The translations under genes were made by a program, and so were the position numbers. Positions 17,906 to 26,480 of a stretch of 64,000 bases of DNA are shown in pieces (the stretch's first letter is position 1; each line of letters opens with the position of its first letter). The notes under the pieces are model-generated. The model did not search any database. It was not told the origin of the DNA and saw only the letters and a list, made by a program, of their open reading frames with translations. Origin of the DNA: CADEEN01 sp963751775 (GTDB lineage Bacteria > Pseudomonadota > Gammaproteobacteria > Burkholderiales > Burkholderiaceae_C); assembly GCA_963751775.1 (NCBI GenBank), contig CAVVVW010000004.1:1-64000 (forward strand), in the 5' to 3' direction.

Positions 17906-18412
17906 TCAGAAGCGGCTGCGCAGGTAGAGCGCCGGGCCGCCGTGGCGCGCCTTGAGCGAGAGTCGGTAGCCCGAGGCCAACTGCATCCCGAGCGCGCCCT
18001 GCTCGAACCCCATGGTCATTTTCGACGGTGTCCATTCCACGCCGATCTTGGCCGAAGCCTGATCGGCCGCAAGGTTGGCCCCCAGGCGTTGTGCGCCGGT
18101 GGCATCGGCAAACAGCAGATGCCGCCCCGTCATGCGGTAGCGCAGGCCCAAGGTCACGCTCGGCACCGCGACCGGCAGACCGGTGTTGGCGCCATCACTG
18201 ATCGGCGGCGCGTAGCCGAGCGCTTGCAGGCTGATGACGATGTCGGTACGCCCACGCGAGTTCAACAGACGGTACTCGCTGCCGGCCATCTCGGCGCTGC
18301 GCAGCGCCAGATCCTGTGCCCGGACCATGTCGCAGCCACACAGCATCAGCATGACCAGTGCCGGCACAGTACTGCGCCGCAGACGGCGGCTGGCGGTGGT
18401 GGCGGACAACAT
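17906..18412 (-). CDS. Unknown exported protein
   Basis: This 168-residue protein has a signal peptide-like N-terminus (RRSTVPALVMLMLCGCDMVRAQ). Within it the LCGC stretch also resembles a lipobox. The rest is beta-rich with repeated short segments (YRLLNSRGRTDIVISLQALGY, VTLGLRYRMTGRHLLF, AKIGVEWTPSK, YRLSLKARHGGPALYLRSRF), which suggests an outer-membrane barrel-like or periplasmic beta fold ending in an aromatic residue. I do not recognise the family. It ends 37 bp upstream of the phospholipase gene on the same strand and may be co-transcribed. A GTCCTAC-N17-CCGACAG motif lies 50 bp upstream. Confidence 0.65.
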   Translation of the reverse strand: MLSATTASRRLRRSTVPALVMLMLCGCDMVRAQDLALRSAEMAGSEYRLLNSRGRTDIVISLQALGYAPPISDGANTGLPVAVPSVTLGLRYRMTGRHLLFADATGAQRLGANLAADQASAKIGVEWTPSKMTMGFEQGALGMQLASGYRLSLKARHGGPALYLRSRF

Positions 18413-18461
18413 GGCGATGCGTGGTTGGCGCGGCCAGTCTGCGCGCCCGGCAACGCCGCGT

Positions 18462-18492
18462 CTGTCGGCCGGGCCCGAATACGGCGTAGGAC
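18462..18492 (-). promoter_or_regulatory. GTCCTAC-N17-CCGACAG promoter-like motif (minus strand)
   Basis: Read on the minus strand, GTCCTAC (18492-18486) is followed after 17 bases by CCGACAG (18468-18462). The unknown exported protein's ATG starts 50 bases further on. It is one mismatch and one spacer base different from the motif upstream of the DUF883 and BON genes. A plus-strand GTCCTAC at 18550-18556 faces the divergent gene, making CGTAGGACG / CGTCCTACG an inverted pair. Confidence 0.4.
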
Positions 18493-18615
18493 GGCAGGCA
18501 CTGGCTCGTTGCCGCGCGACTGCGCTGGTGCTGGTCCGAGCGCGGCGGCGTCCTACGGCCGCTCGGCTTCAATTGCGCTGTGCAGCCCAGGCGCTGCACG
18601 GCAACATGGGCGCGA

Positions 18616-19521
18616 ATGCCAAACGTCGCTGCCGCTCGCCGGATCCACGCGTGCCGGCGCACCTGCCTCGCACTGTGCTGCGCGGCAGTTGTCGCCCTGC
18701 CATCGGCGCAGGCCCAGGATGCCGCCTCACTGCGCCAGCGCCACGACGCGCTGCGCGGCGCACTGGCCAGCAACGCGTTCCAGCGCCCGCTGGTGCTCGA
18801 ATCGAGTGAAGCACCGGGCGGCCTGCAGGGCGACATCTATGCCCTCGTCGAGCAGCCGTTTGGCGTCGCCGGCCCGGCCTTGCAGGGTGGCGCGCATTGG
18901 TGCGAAGTCATGATCCTGCACCTCAATGTCAAGCAGTGCCGTGCCAGCGACAAGGCGGCCGGCTCGCGCCTCGAGGTCGCAGTCGGCAGCAAGTACGACC
19001 AGCCGTTGGCCGACAGCTACCGCTTCGAGTTCGCTTATCGCATCGTCGCTTTGCGCGCCGACTATCTGCAGGTGCGCCTCGACGCCGACGCGGGCCCGCT
19101 CGGGACCAGCCAGTACCGCATCGTGCTCGAGGTCGTCGCGCTCGACGCGGCACGCAGCTTCATCCACCTGTCCTATGCCTATGGCTACGGGTTTGCCGCC
19201 CGTGCCGCCATGCAGGGCTATCTGGCGACGATCGGGCGCAGCAAGGTCGGGTTCAGTGTCGTAGGCCTCAAACCCGACGGCACACCCCTGTACATCGGCA
19301 GTACGCGCGGCGTGGTCGAGCGCAATACGATGCGCTACTTCCTGGCCATCGAGGCCTACCTCGGCACGCTGGCGCTGCCGGCCGCGCAACAGGTCGAACG
19401 TCGACTCACCGACTGGTTTGCGGCCATCGAACGCTATCCGCTGCAACTGCACGAACTCGAACGCAGCGAGTACCTCACGCTCAAGCGCGAGCAGATGCGA
19501 CATTCGTCCGCAGGCAGCTGA
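18616..19521 (+). CDS. Unknown exported protein
   Basis: This is an exported protein of about 301 residues. From the ATG at MPNVAAARR, a basic n-region and a hydrophobic core LALCCAAVVALP end at a SAQAQ cleavage site. The mature part begins DAASLRQRHDALRGALAS and contains ALQGGAHWCEVMILHLNVKQC, with two cysteines that could form a disulfide, then a run of beta strands (YRFEFAYRIVALRADYLQVRL). It ends with a helical tail including QQVERRLTDWFAAIERYPLQL. The overall form recalls conserved Burkholderiales proteins without assigned function. A GTG at 18580 could extend it by 12 residues. It is divergent from the other unknown exported gene. Confidence 0.65.
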   Translation: MPNVAAARRIHACRRTCLALCCAAVVALPSAQAQDAASLRQRHDALRGALASNAFQRPLVLESSEAPGGLQGDIYALVEQPFGVAGPALQGGAHWCEVMILHLNVKQCRASDKAAGSRLEVAVGSKYDQPLADSYRFEFAYRIVALRADYLQVRLDADAGPLGTSQYRIVLEVVALDAARSFIHLSYAYGYGFAARAAMQGYLATIGRSKVGFSVVGLKPDGTPLYIGSTRGVVERNTMRYFLAIEAYLGTLALPAAQQVERRLTDWFAAIERYPLQLHELERSEYLTLKREQMRHSSAGS

Positions 19522-19564
19522 ATTCCTTGCCGACCAGGGCCCGCCTGCGCGACCGCGCAGGCCA

Positions 19565-20735
19565 TCACTCGCCGAGCAGTTCGCCCACCGCCTTCAGGCC
19601 GACGACGCGGTCACACACGGCCTTGATCGCGAGCAGGATCGGCACGCCGAGCAGCAAGCCAACGGCTCCCCACAGCCAGCCCCAGGCCAGGACGCCGACG
19701 AACACCGCCACCGGGTTCATGCGACTGGCGCGGCTGGTCAGCATGGGCGTGACGAGCTGGCCCACGACCAGGTGGATCGCGAACACCGCGCCGCTGCACG
19801 GCCAGCGCCATCTCGAAGCGAGCCAAACTGCACGAAGGCCATCAACGCCGAGGCCCCGGTGACGACGATGGCGCCCAGGTAGGGGATGAAGTTCAGCACG
19901 AACGAGACCGCGCCCCAGACCGCCGCATGCTCGATGCCCAGCCACATGAATGCGAGCCAGGTCGCCACACCGACCAAGGCACTGGTCAATACCTGCACCA
20001 CCAGGAAGCGCTGGATCTGGTCGACGATCTCGTCCATCGCCTGCAGCGTGAGCTTCTTGCGGCCAAAGTCCGGGCCGGCAATCCTGATCATCTTGCGCCG
20101 GAACAGGTCGCCGGAAGCGAGCAGGAAGAAGGTGATCAGGAGCACCACCGTGGCCTGCGCCGCGGCCGCCGCAACCCCGAGCGCACCCGGCCAGAGGTAA
20201 TCCTTGATGTTGAACCGAGACCGCTCGATCTGGACCTTGGTCACGTCGCGGCCGGGCGCCAGGTTCATGCCGGCGGCCTGATCGGCACTGCGCTCGACCT
20301 CGGCGGCCGCCTTCTGCATCCTGTCGATGGTGTTGGCCGAGCCTTGGCTGCGGCTGAGCGTCGAGGCCACGCCGCACCTTTTGCGCCGCCGCAGGCAGCG
20401 CTTCGATCATGGCCGCGGCGTCGTCGCCCAGCGAATAGGCCAGCGACGCAGCGCCACCGACGATACCCAGCAGCAGCAATGCCGCCGCCAATGCGCGCGG
20501 CAGATGCAGGCGCACCATGCGGTCGACCAGCGGCGTTAGCCGCATAGCTGAACATCAAGCCCAACAGCAGCGGCACAACGACCGCGCTGGCCCAATGCAG
20601 CGCAAACAGGCTGCCCAGCACGGCCAACACCGCCAACGCCGCCTGGCGCAGATCCAGCCGGCGCAGGCAGCGGCTCGCGAATGGAGCCCGGCACGTCGCA
20701 GGGTCAACGTCGTCGACGGGAACCATCAGCATCAT
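19565..20735 (-). CDS. AI-2E/PerM family transporter (frame broken repeatedly)
   Basis: Fragments in three frames together make a complete AI-2E/PerM-type exporter of about 389 residues. They are an N-terminal helix pair (VLAVLGSLFALHWASAVVVPL), LHLPRALAAALLLLGIVGG, the central GPDFGRKKLTLQAMDEIV and LVVQVLTSALVGVATWLAF, then the hallmark NFIPYLGAIVV and the C-terminal HLVVGQLVTPMLTSRASRMNPVAV. Switches fall near 20,540 and 20,370, and two lie close together near 19,810 (CTTCGAG and GTGCAGC). All four resolve as one extra base each, and the span is 3n+1, as expected. Family members move small molecules or ions; the substrate is unknown. Confidence 0.82.
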
Positions 20736-20739
20736 GGGC

Positions 20740-20883
20740 TCAGCTCTCGAAGTGCATGCTCTCGAAGCCGACGAAGGTTCGCAACTCTTCGGTCACGCTG
20801 TTCATCGCGACCCAGGACCATACGGCCACGCCGAGCGATGCGACGACGGTCAGGGCAATGAACGATAGGGCGATGTAGTTCAT
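20740..20883 (-). CDS. Small single-helix membrane protein
   Basis: This is a 47-residue protein consisting of one transmembrane helix (ALSFIALTVVASLGVAVWSWVAM) and a short charged tail (SVTEELRTFVGFESMHFES). Its ATG is preceded by GAAGG. It ends 5 bp before the AI-2E transporter start on the same strand, so it is probably translated as the leader gene of that operon. No family is recognised. Confidence 0.5.
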   Translation of the reverse strand: MNYIALSFIALTVVASLGVAVWSWVAMNSVTEELRTFVGFESMHFES

Positions 20884-21177
20884 GGTCAGGCCTTCACGAG
20901 TGGGCAGACGCACTGCCGCGAGTATCGGCAGCGCCGTCGGCCGTCGACAGCAGACTGCGCCGGCGATTGCGGTAGTCGCTGTCCTACGCGCCGCCATTCA
21001 CACCCGCGCGGCAGCCATCCTCGGCCGCGGTTGCGGCCTCCTCCTACACGAAGGCGCGTTGGCGCCTGATGGCTCGCCGTGCGCCGCACATCCAACATGG
21101 GGCACCCCAAGGAAACCGATGGCCCTCAGCCGTTGGTTGCCTGGGACACCCGGCCATTTCAATCAAAGGAAGCCATC
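20884..21177. other. Divergent intergenic region with two GTCCTAC-type boxes
   Basis: This 294-bp region separates the small membrane protein gene from the glycine-zipper lipoprotein gene. It contains GCGGTAGTCGCTGTCCTAC (20969-20987), nearly identical to 12272-12290, and a second box CTCCTAC (21041-21047) followed by a weaker -10-like sequence. A strong AAAGGAAG ribosome site closes it. No other gene or RNA is apparent. Confidence 0.45.
21041..21072 (+). promoter_or_regulatory. CTCCTAC-N18-CTGATGG promoter-like motif
   Basis: CTCCTAC (21041-21047), then 18 bases, then CTGATGG (21066-21072), matches the GTCCTAC-N18-CCGATAG motif at 11 of 14 positions. It lies 106 bases before the ATG of the glycine-zipper lipoprotein. 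It is the weakest of the four copies, and support comes mainly from the shared spacing and context. Confidence 0.3.
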
Positions 21178-21390
21178 ATGAACATCCGTCTAGTCACCAC
21201 GCTCGCAGCAGCCTCGCTCGCCATGTCACTCGGCGCATGCAGCAACATGTCGCCGCGCGAAAAGAACACCGCCACCGGCGCAGCCATCGGCGGCGTGGCC
21301 GGTGCCGTCCTGACCGGCGGCAGTGCCGCCGGCACCGTCGGCGGCGCAGCCGTCGGCGGCGTGATCGGCAACCAGGTCGACAAGAAGTAA
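21178..21390 (+). CDS. OsmB-like glycine-zipper lipoprotein
   Basis: This is a 70-residue lipoprotein with a signal peptide MNIRLVTTLAAASLAMSLGAC, where LGAC is the lipobox, followed by SNMSPREKNTATGAAIGG. The remainder is a glycine zipper (GAAIGGVAGAVLTGGSAAGTVGGAAVGGVIGNQ) ending in VDKK, like osmotically inducible lipoprotein B and related stress lipoproteins. An AAAGGA ribosome site is well placed. Upstream lie GTCCTAC-type boxes shared with other small stress-type genes, suggesting co-regulation, probably in stationary phase or envelope stress. The exact function is unknown. Confidence 0.85.
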   Translation: MNIRLVTTLAAASLAMSLGACSNMSPREKNTATGAAIGGVAGAVLTGGSAAGTVGGAAVGGVIGNQVDKK

Positions 21391-21456
21391 CTCAGCGTCG
21401 CGTTGACGCCCGCTTGCATGGCGAGGCCAACAGCGCGTGCACGCTCGCGCGGCTCC

Positions 21457-21488
21457 GTCCTACACGCAGTGACGCTTCGCTCCGATAG
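21457..21488 (+). promoter_or_regulatory. GTCCTAC-N18-CCGATAG promoter-like motif upstream of the BON gene
   Basis: GTCCTAC (21457-21463) and CCGATAG (21482-21488) are separated by exactly 18 bases, and the BON-domain gene's ATG is 141 bases downstream. Sequence boxes, spacing and leader length all equal those upstream of the DUF883-type gene, although the leaders themselves are unrelated in sequence. That argues for a common promoter rather than a recent duplication. Confidence 0.45.
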
Positions 21489-21628
21489 ATGCAGCACGCC
21501 AAGACTTCTAAGGTTCGGTCCTGGCCTCGTTGCCCCGTTTCTATGCCCATGGGTGGTGGGGCTCATCACCGCCCGTCGAGACGAATCGCCGAATACAAGC
21601 AACCGTCTCACCTCAAAGGAGATCTTCC

Positions 21629-21944
21629 ATGTTCATTCGCACCACACTCGCCGCCACCGCTGCCGCGCTCGTCATGCTCACGTCCGTGGGCTGTGCCGTC
21701 TCGCGCGGCCAGGAAACGCGTCGGCGCCTATGTCGACGACGCGAGCATCACGACCGCGGTGAAGGCCCATTTGCTCGAGAACAAGTCTGTCGCTGGCACG
21801 AGCATCAGTGTCGAGACCCTCAATGGCACCGTGATGCTGTCGGGATTCGCCAAGAACGCGACCGAGCGGAGCACCGCCGGCACGATCGCCATGAACACCA
21901 AGGGCGTGAAGCTGGTCAAGAACGAGATCGCGATCAATCCGTGA
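21629..21944 (+). CDS. BON-domain lipoprotein (frame broken once)
   Basis: This is a small exported protein with a lipoprotein signal (MFIRTTLAATAAALVMLTSVGC, lipobox SVGC). It carries one BON domain: VGAYVDDASITTAVKAHLLENK, SVETLNGTVMLSGFAKNATE and a closing VKLVKNEIAI. BON domains are thought to bind membranes, and OsmY-type proteins protect the envelope under osmotic stress. Signal and domain lie in different frames; one extra base near 21,720 (GAAACGCGTCGGC) explains it, and the span is 3n+1. The corrected length is about 104 residues. A GGAGAT ribosome site precedes the ATG. Its end overlaps the convergent comEC gene by 11 bp. Confidence 0.85.
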
Positions 21945-24394
21945 CGGCTTGCCGGCCGTGAGGCCGGTAGTGCCAGTAACGCGCCGAAGCGTCGCGCTCG
22001 CAGTAGCCGGCGTCTTCGCCGCTGCCCGGTGGCCATGACCAGGCACCACACATGTCCGAGCGCAGCACCGAAATGCCGCGCTCGGCGTAGCGTTGCATCA
22101 CCGCGGGCGCCGGGTGAGCGTAACGATTGCGGTAGCCAGCCTGAATCAGTGCCAGGCGCGGCTGCACGGCGTCGAGGAACGCGGCCGTCGATGACGTCTG
22201 GCTGCCGTGGTGCGGCACCACCAGCACACTGCTGCGCAGTGCCGCGGCATCGGCCAGCAGCAAGCGCTGCTCCTGCTCGGCCTCGATGTCGCCGGTCAGC
22301 AGCAGGCTGCGGCCGGCGGCGTCGGTGATGCGCAGCACACAGCTCATGGCGTTGGGTTTCGCCGCCGCGCGCTGGTAATCCGCGGCCGGCGGATGCAGCA
22401 CCGCAAAGCGCACGCCATCCCACTGCCATTGCTGTCCGGCCTCGCAGCGGGTATGTGGCAGGCCACTGGCGCGCAACGGGTGCGAGGCTTCGAGCGACGA
22501 CGACAGCGCCATCACCGGCATGCCGGCCAGCAGCGCAGCAGCGCCGCCGACGTGATCGGCATCGCGGTGGCTGAGCATCAGCAAGTCGATGCGCCGCGCG
22601 GCCTGGCTGCGCAGCAGCGGTAGCAAGACACGCGTGCCGGCCTCGCTGTCCGGCGAGTATTGCGGCCCGGCATCGTGCAGCAGCAGGTGATTGCGCGTGC
22701 GCACCAGTGCCGCGCTGCCCTGACCGACGTCGGCCAGCGTGACCTCCATCTGACCCTCGCCCGGCCGCGAGATGCGGCGGCACGAACAGCGCCAGCATCA
22801 GCGGTAGCGCCAGTGCGCGCAGCCGCCACGGCAGCGGCGAGAGCAGCAGCACCGCGCCGAGCAGGCCGGCGCCCTGCGCCCACGCGGGCGCGGCGCCAGC
22901 GGTCCACACCGCGCCCGGCATCGCCGCCAGCCACCCCAAGCCTTCGGCCAGCGCGTGCACCAGCCCGGCGCCGGCCTGCCACAGCGGCGGCGCCAGCACG
23001 CCCAGCAGTGCCAGCGGCGTGATCAGCAGCGTGACCAACGGGATCGCCACCAGGTTGGCCACGAACCCGACCACCGACAGCTGCTGGAAGAAGACCAGCG
23101 TCAGCGGCGCCAGCCCGAGCGTGGCCACGACCTGCGTGCGCAGGCCGTGGCGCACGGTGCGCATGAACGCCTGCCGGTGGTCGCCAGCGACCACCGTATC
23201 GCGCTGCACCGGCGCCGACGCCAGCAACAGGCCGACCGCGGCAAACGACAACCAGAAGCCCGGTTGCAGCAGCGCCCAGGGGTCGAGCAGCGTCACGACC
23301 AGCGCCGCGGCCAACAGCAGCAGCGGCCACGGCCAGCGCATGCCCAGCGACGCCAGCCATGCGGCGCTGGCCAGCATCCACACCGTTCGCTGCGCCGGCA
23401 CGCCCCAGCCGGCCAACAGCGCATACAGCGCGGCGCAGGCCACGCCGCCCCAGCGCGCCGCCGTCGGGGCGGGCAGCGCCAGCAGCGCACGTTCGCTGCG
23501 CCGCCACAGCCAGCCGACCAGCGCACCGGCGAGCCAGGCGAACATCGTCACGTGCAAGCCGCTGATGCTGACCAGGTGCGCAATGCCGGTGGCGCGGAAC
23601 AACTCCCAGTCGCTGCGATCGATGGCCGCCTGGTCGCCGACCGCAAGTGCCGCCAGCACGCCCGCCGCGCGCGCATCGGCTACCTGCAGCGTGATCGCGT
23701 CGCGCACGCGCTGGCGCAGGCGCTCGACCGGCTGCGCGGCGCCGTCCGCCAGTCGCTCGGCCGGCGCCTTTGCCGTCGCGCGCACGTCGCCGGTGGCGCG
23801 AATGCCCTGCTCGAACAGCCACAGCTCGAAGTCGAAGCCGTGCGGGTTGAGCGCGCCGTGCGGCTGTTTCAGGCGCACCGTGAAGCGCCAGCGTTGGCCG
23901 GCGCGCAGGGCCTCGAACGGTGCGCTGATCAGCGCGTCCTCGTTCCAGCCGCGGTACCAGCCCAGCGAAATGCGCGACGGCAGCGTGGCCGGGCGGCCAT
24001 CGAATGTGGCGCTCTCGACGTCGAACGTAAAGCGCACGCCGTCGGCCGACTGGCGCGGCAGGCCGGCGACCACGCCGGCGACGACGATGTCGCGGCCCTC
24101 GAGCGCGGCCGGCAGGTGGTCGGCCAGGCGCACGCCAGCGCGCAGGCCGGTGACGGCGAACAGCGCCGTGGCCAGCGCGAGCGCCAGCGCCCATGTGCGC
24201 GCAGCCGCAGCAAACCAGGCAACCGCCAGACCGCACACGCCACGACGCCGATCAGGGCAAGGTAGCCGGCGGTCGGCCACAGCATGCGGCTGCTGCATCT
24301 GCAGCGCCGCGCCGGCCATGGCGGCCAGCGCCACGGCCGCCGCGCGCAGGCCCCAGGCGTCGGCGATCGCGTGGTGTGGGCCGGCCATCGACAC
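21934..24394 (-). CDS. comEC: DNA uptake channel ComEC/Rec2 (frame broken)
   Basis: This is the inner-membrane channel for transforming DNA. The N-terminal region includes an OB-like DUF4131 segment and the competence domain (HLVSISGLHVTMFAWLAGALVGW, GVPAQRTVWMLA, DPWALLQPGFWLSFAAVGLLL). The C-terminal part is a metallo-beta-lactamase-like domain (VTLADVGQGSAALVRT, MLSHRDADHVGG, LLLTGDIEAEQEQRLL, VLVVPHHGSQTSS). Frame switches occur near 24,287 and 24,205, enclosing a short out-of-frame stretch (LWPTAGYLALIGVVACAVWRL), and near 22,755 between the two domains. Corrected, the protein is about 819 residues, normal for ComEC. The rest of the competence machinery is not in this window. Confidence 0.88.
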
Positions 24395-24441
24395 AGTGTA
24401 GGATCGCCGCGCCGCAACAATCCGAGCCCCACGATTCGACC

Positions 24442-24906
24442 ATGACGACCGTCGCCCAACGCCTTCAATCCCTGGGCATCAGCCTGCCGCCGCTGGCGGT
24501 GCCGGCCGCGGCCTACGTGCCCTTCGTACGCAGCGGCAACCTGGTCTTCCTCTCTGGCCACATCGCGAAGAAGGACGGCAAGCCCTGGGTCGGCCAGCTC
24601 GGCCTGACCATGGGCACGGCCGACGGCCAGGCCGCGGCGCGCGCCATCGCCATCGACCTGCTCGGCACGCTGGCCGCGGCCTGCGGCGGCGATCTCGGGC
24701 GCGTCAGGCGCATCGTCAAGGTCATGAGCCTGGTCAACAGCACGCCGACGTTCACCGAGCAGCACCTGGTCACCAACGGCTGCTCGTTGTTGCTGGCCGA
24801 GGTGTTCGGTCCCGAGATCGGAGCGCATGCGCGCAGCGCCTTCGGCGTGGCGCAGATTCCGTTCGGTGCCTGTGTCGAGATCGAAATGATTGCCGAGCTC
24901 GCATGA
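24442..24906 (+). CDS. RidA/YjgF/YER057c/UK114 family protein
   Basis: This is a 154-residue member of the longer RidA subgroup. It contains NLVFLSGHIAKKDGKPW, AAARAIAIDLLGTLAAACG, VKVMSLVNSTPTFTEQHLV and the closing ARSAFGVAQIPFGACVEIEM. RidA itself deaminates reactive enamine/imine intermediates from PLP enzymes. Here the catalytic Arg position reads as AHARSAFG, in keeping with the family. The gene is divergent from comEC and overlaps dsbB by ATGA, so dsbB is probably co-translated with it. Confidence 0.9.
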   Translation: MTTVAQRLQSLGISLPPLAVPAAAYVPFVRSGNLVFLSGHIAKKDGKPWVGQLGLTMGTADGQAAARAIAIDLLGTLAAACGGDLGRVRRIVKVMSLVNSTPTFTEQHLVTNGCSLLLAEVFGPEIGAHARSAFGVAQIPFGACVEIEMIAELA

Positions 24907-25379
24907 AGGCCGCCACCGCGCCGGTACAGGTGGGCATTGCCGCAGTGGCCCTGGGTGCCGTCGGCATCGCGTTGCTCACGCAACATTACTTCGACATGCA
25001 GCCCTGCCCCTGGTGCGTGTTGCAGCGGCTGATCTTCGTCGCCATCGCGCTGGTCGCCTTGGCTGGCCTGGCCTGGCGGTCGGCCAGCGGCACGAGGGTC
25101 ACCACGCTGGGCGTGCTGGTGCTGGGTGGCGCGGGCATGGCGGCCGCGCTGTGGCACTACTTCGTTGCCGCCACGAGTACCTCGTGCAACCTGACGCTGG
25201 CCGACCGCATCATGAACTTCAGCGGCCTGCCCGCGCTGTTGCCCGAGGTCTTCGAGGCCCGCGCATCGTGCGCCGATGCAGCGGTGACGCTGCTCGGTGT
25301 GCCGTACGTGCTCTGGGCGCTCGGGCTGTTCACCGCCATGGCAGCCGCGGCGCTGTGGTTGTTGCTGCGCCGCCGTTGA
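24903..25379 (+). CDS. dsbB: Disulfide bond formation protein DsbB
   Basis: This is a 158-residue inner-membrane quinone reductase that reoxidises DsbA. It has four transmembrane helices, the first periplasmic redox pair CPWC (Cys35/Cys38 in MQPCPWCVLQRL), and the second pair provided by TSTSCNL and ARASCADAAV. The conserved Arg after the first pair (LQRL) is present. The gene is coupled to the RidA-family gene upstream and followed by a strong hairpin before the convergent korB. Confidence 0.95.
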   Translation: MKAATAPVQVGIAAVALGAVGIALLTQHYFDMQPCPWCVLQRLIFVAIALVALAGLAWRSASGTRVTTLGVLVLGGAGMAAALWHYFVAATSTSCNLTLADRIMNFSGLPALLPEVFEARASCADAAVTLLGVPYVLWALGLFTAMAAAALWLLLRRR

Positions 25380-25420
25380 ACCGCCCTCGCGGGCTGCGCA
25401 CGCAGCGAGCCCGCGGCGGT
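25380..25420. terminator. Hairpin between convergent dsbB and korB, probable bidirectional terminator
   Basis: The 45-bp gap is nearly filled by one inverted repeat: ACCGC (25380-25384) with GCGGT (25416-25420), and CGCGGGCT (25388-25395) with AGCCCGCG (25408-25415), with a 12-nt loop. No clear T-run follows on either strand, so termination would rely on the GC-rich stem. Confidence 0.55.
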
Positions 25421-25424
25421 ACCG

Positions 25425-26480
25425 CTAGCGCAAGCGCGCGTTGATCTTCGCCAGCGCGGCGCTGCCGGGGCAGAGCTCGGCATCCTTGAGGCGGTTCAGC
25501 GGCGTGGCGCTGGTATTGAGCGCGGCATGCAGGTCGGCCGCGCCGGACTCGACATACAGCAGGCCGGTCGCGACTTCGCCCTTGGCGCCCAGCGACTGCA
25601 CCATGGCCAGCGCGGCCAAGCGGTCGGTCGGGTCGAAGTCGGCGCGCAACTTGCGCAGCCGCATCACGCTGCCGTCGGCCTGCGGCAGGTCGATCGCTTC
25701 GCCGGGTGGCGGTGAAGCGGTGACCGAGGTGGCCAGGTCGATGAAGTCGATGCGATCGACGGCGTGGTTGTGCTCGCGCACGTAGTCGTAGCTGCGGGTG
25801 CTGCCGGCATGGTTGTTGAAGGCCACGCAGGGGCTGACGACATCCAGAAAGGCGGCGCCCTGGTGGCGGATCGCGCCTTCGATCAGGGGCACCAGTTGCG
25901 CCTTGTCGCCGGAGAAACCGCGTCCGACATAGGTCGCGCCGAGCTGCAGCGCCAGCGCCGCCAGGTCGATCGGGTTGTCGGCGTTGATCACGCCCTTCTT
26001 GCTCTTGCTGCCACGGTCGGCCGTGGCCGAGAACTGGCCCTTGGTCAGGCCGTAGACGCCGTTGTTCTCGACGATGTAGACCATGTTCACGCCGCGCCGC
26101 ATGGCATGCGCGAACTGGCCCATGCCGATCGACGCCGAGTCGCCGTCGCCCGAGATGCCCAGGTACAGCAGCTCGCGGTTGGCCAGGTTGGCGCCGGTGA
26201 GCACGCTGGGCATGCGCCCGTGCACGGTGTTGAAGCCGTGGCTGGCGCCGAGAAAGTAATCCGGCGTCTTGCTCGAGCAGCCGATGCCCGACAGCTTGGC
26301 CACGCGGTGCGGCTCGATGTCGAGCTGCCAGCAGGCCTGCACGATCGCCGCCGAAATCGAATCATGGCCGCAGCCCGCGCACAGCGTGCTGATCTTGCCC
26401 TCGTAGTCGCGCCGCGTGTAGCCGACCTTGTTCGTCTCGAGCGTCGGGTGGTGCAGCTTGGGTTTGGTCAGGTAGGTCAC
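25425..26480 (-). CDS. 2-oxoacid:ferredoxin oxidoreductase, beta subunit
   Basis: This is the thiamine-diphosphate subunit of a 2-oxoglutarate/pyruvate-type ferredoxin oxidoreductase, 351 residues. It has the TPP/Mg motif running from GDGDSASIGMGQ to VYIVENNGVYGLTKGQ. Four cysteines sit where a 4Fe-4S cluster is bound (TLCAGCGHD, SGIGCSSKT, VSPCVAF). Start is GTG, overlapping the alpha-subunit stop (GTGA), so the two are translationally coupled. Substrate preference (2-oxoglutarate, pyruvate, branched or aromatic oxoacid) cannot be decided from motifs alone. The frame is intact. Confidence 0.93.
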   Translation of the reverse strand: MTYLTKPKLHHPTLETNKVGYTRRDYEGKISTLCAGCGHDSISAAIVQACWQLDIEPHRVAKLSGIGCSSKTPDYFLGASHGFNTVHGRMPSVLTGANLANRELLYLGISGDGDSASIGMGQFAHAMRRGVNMVYIVENNGVYGLTKGQFSATADRGSKSKKGVINADNPIDLAALALQLGATYVGRGFSGDKAQLVPLIEGAIRHQGAAFLDVVSPCVAFNNHAGSTRSYDYVREHNHAVDRIDFIDLATSVTASPPPGEAIDLPQADGSVMRLRKLRADFDPTDRLAALAMVQSLGAKGEVATGLLYVESGAADLHAALNTSATPLNRLKDAELCPGSAALAKINARLR

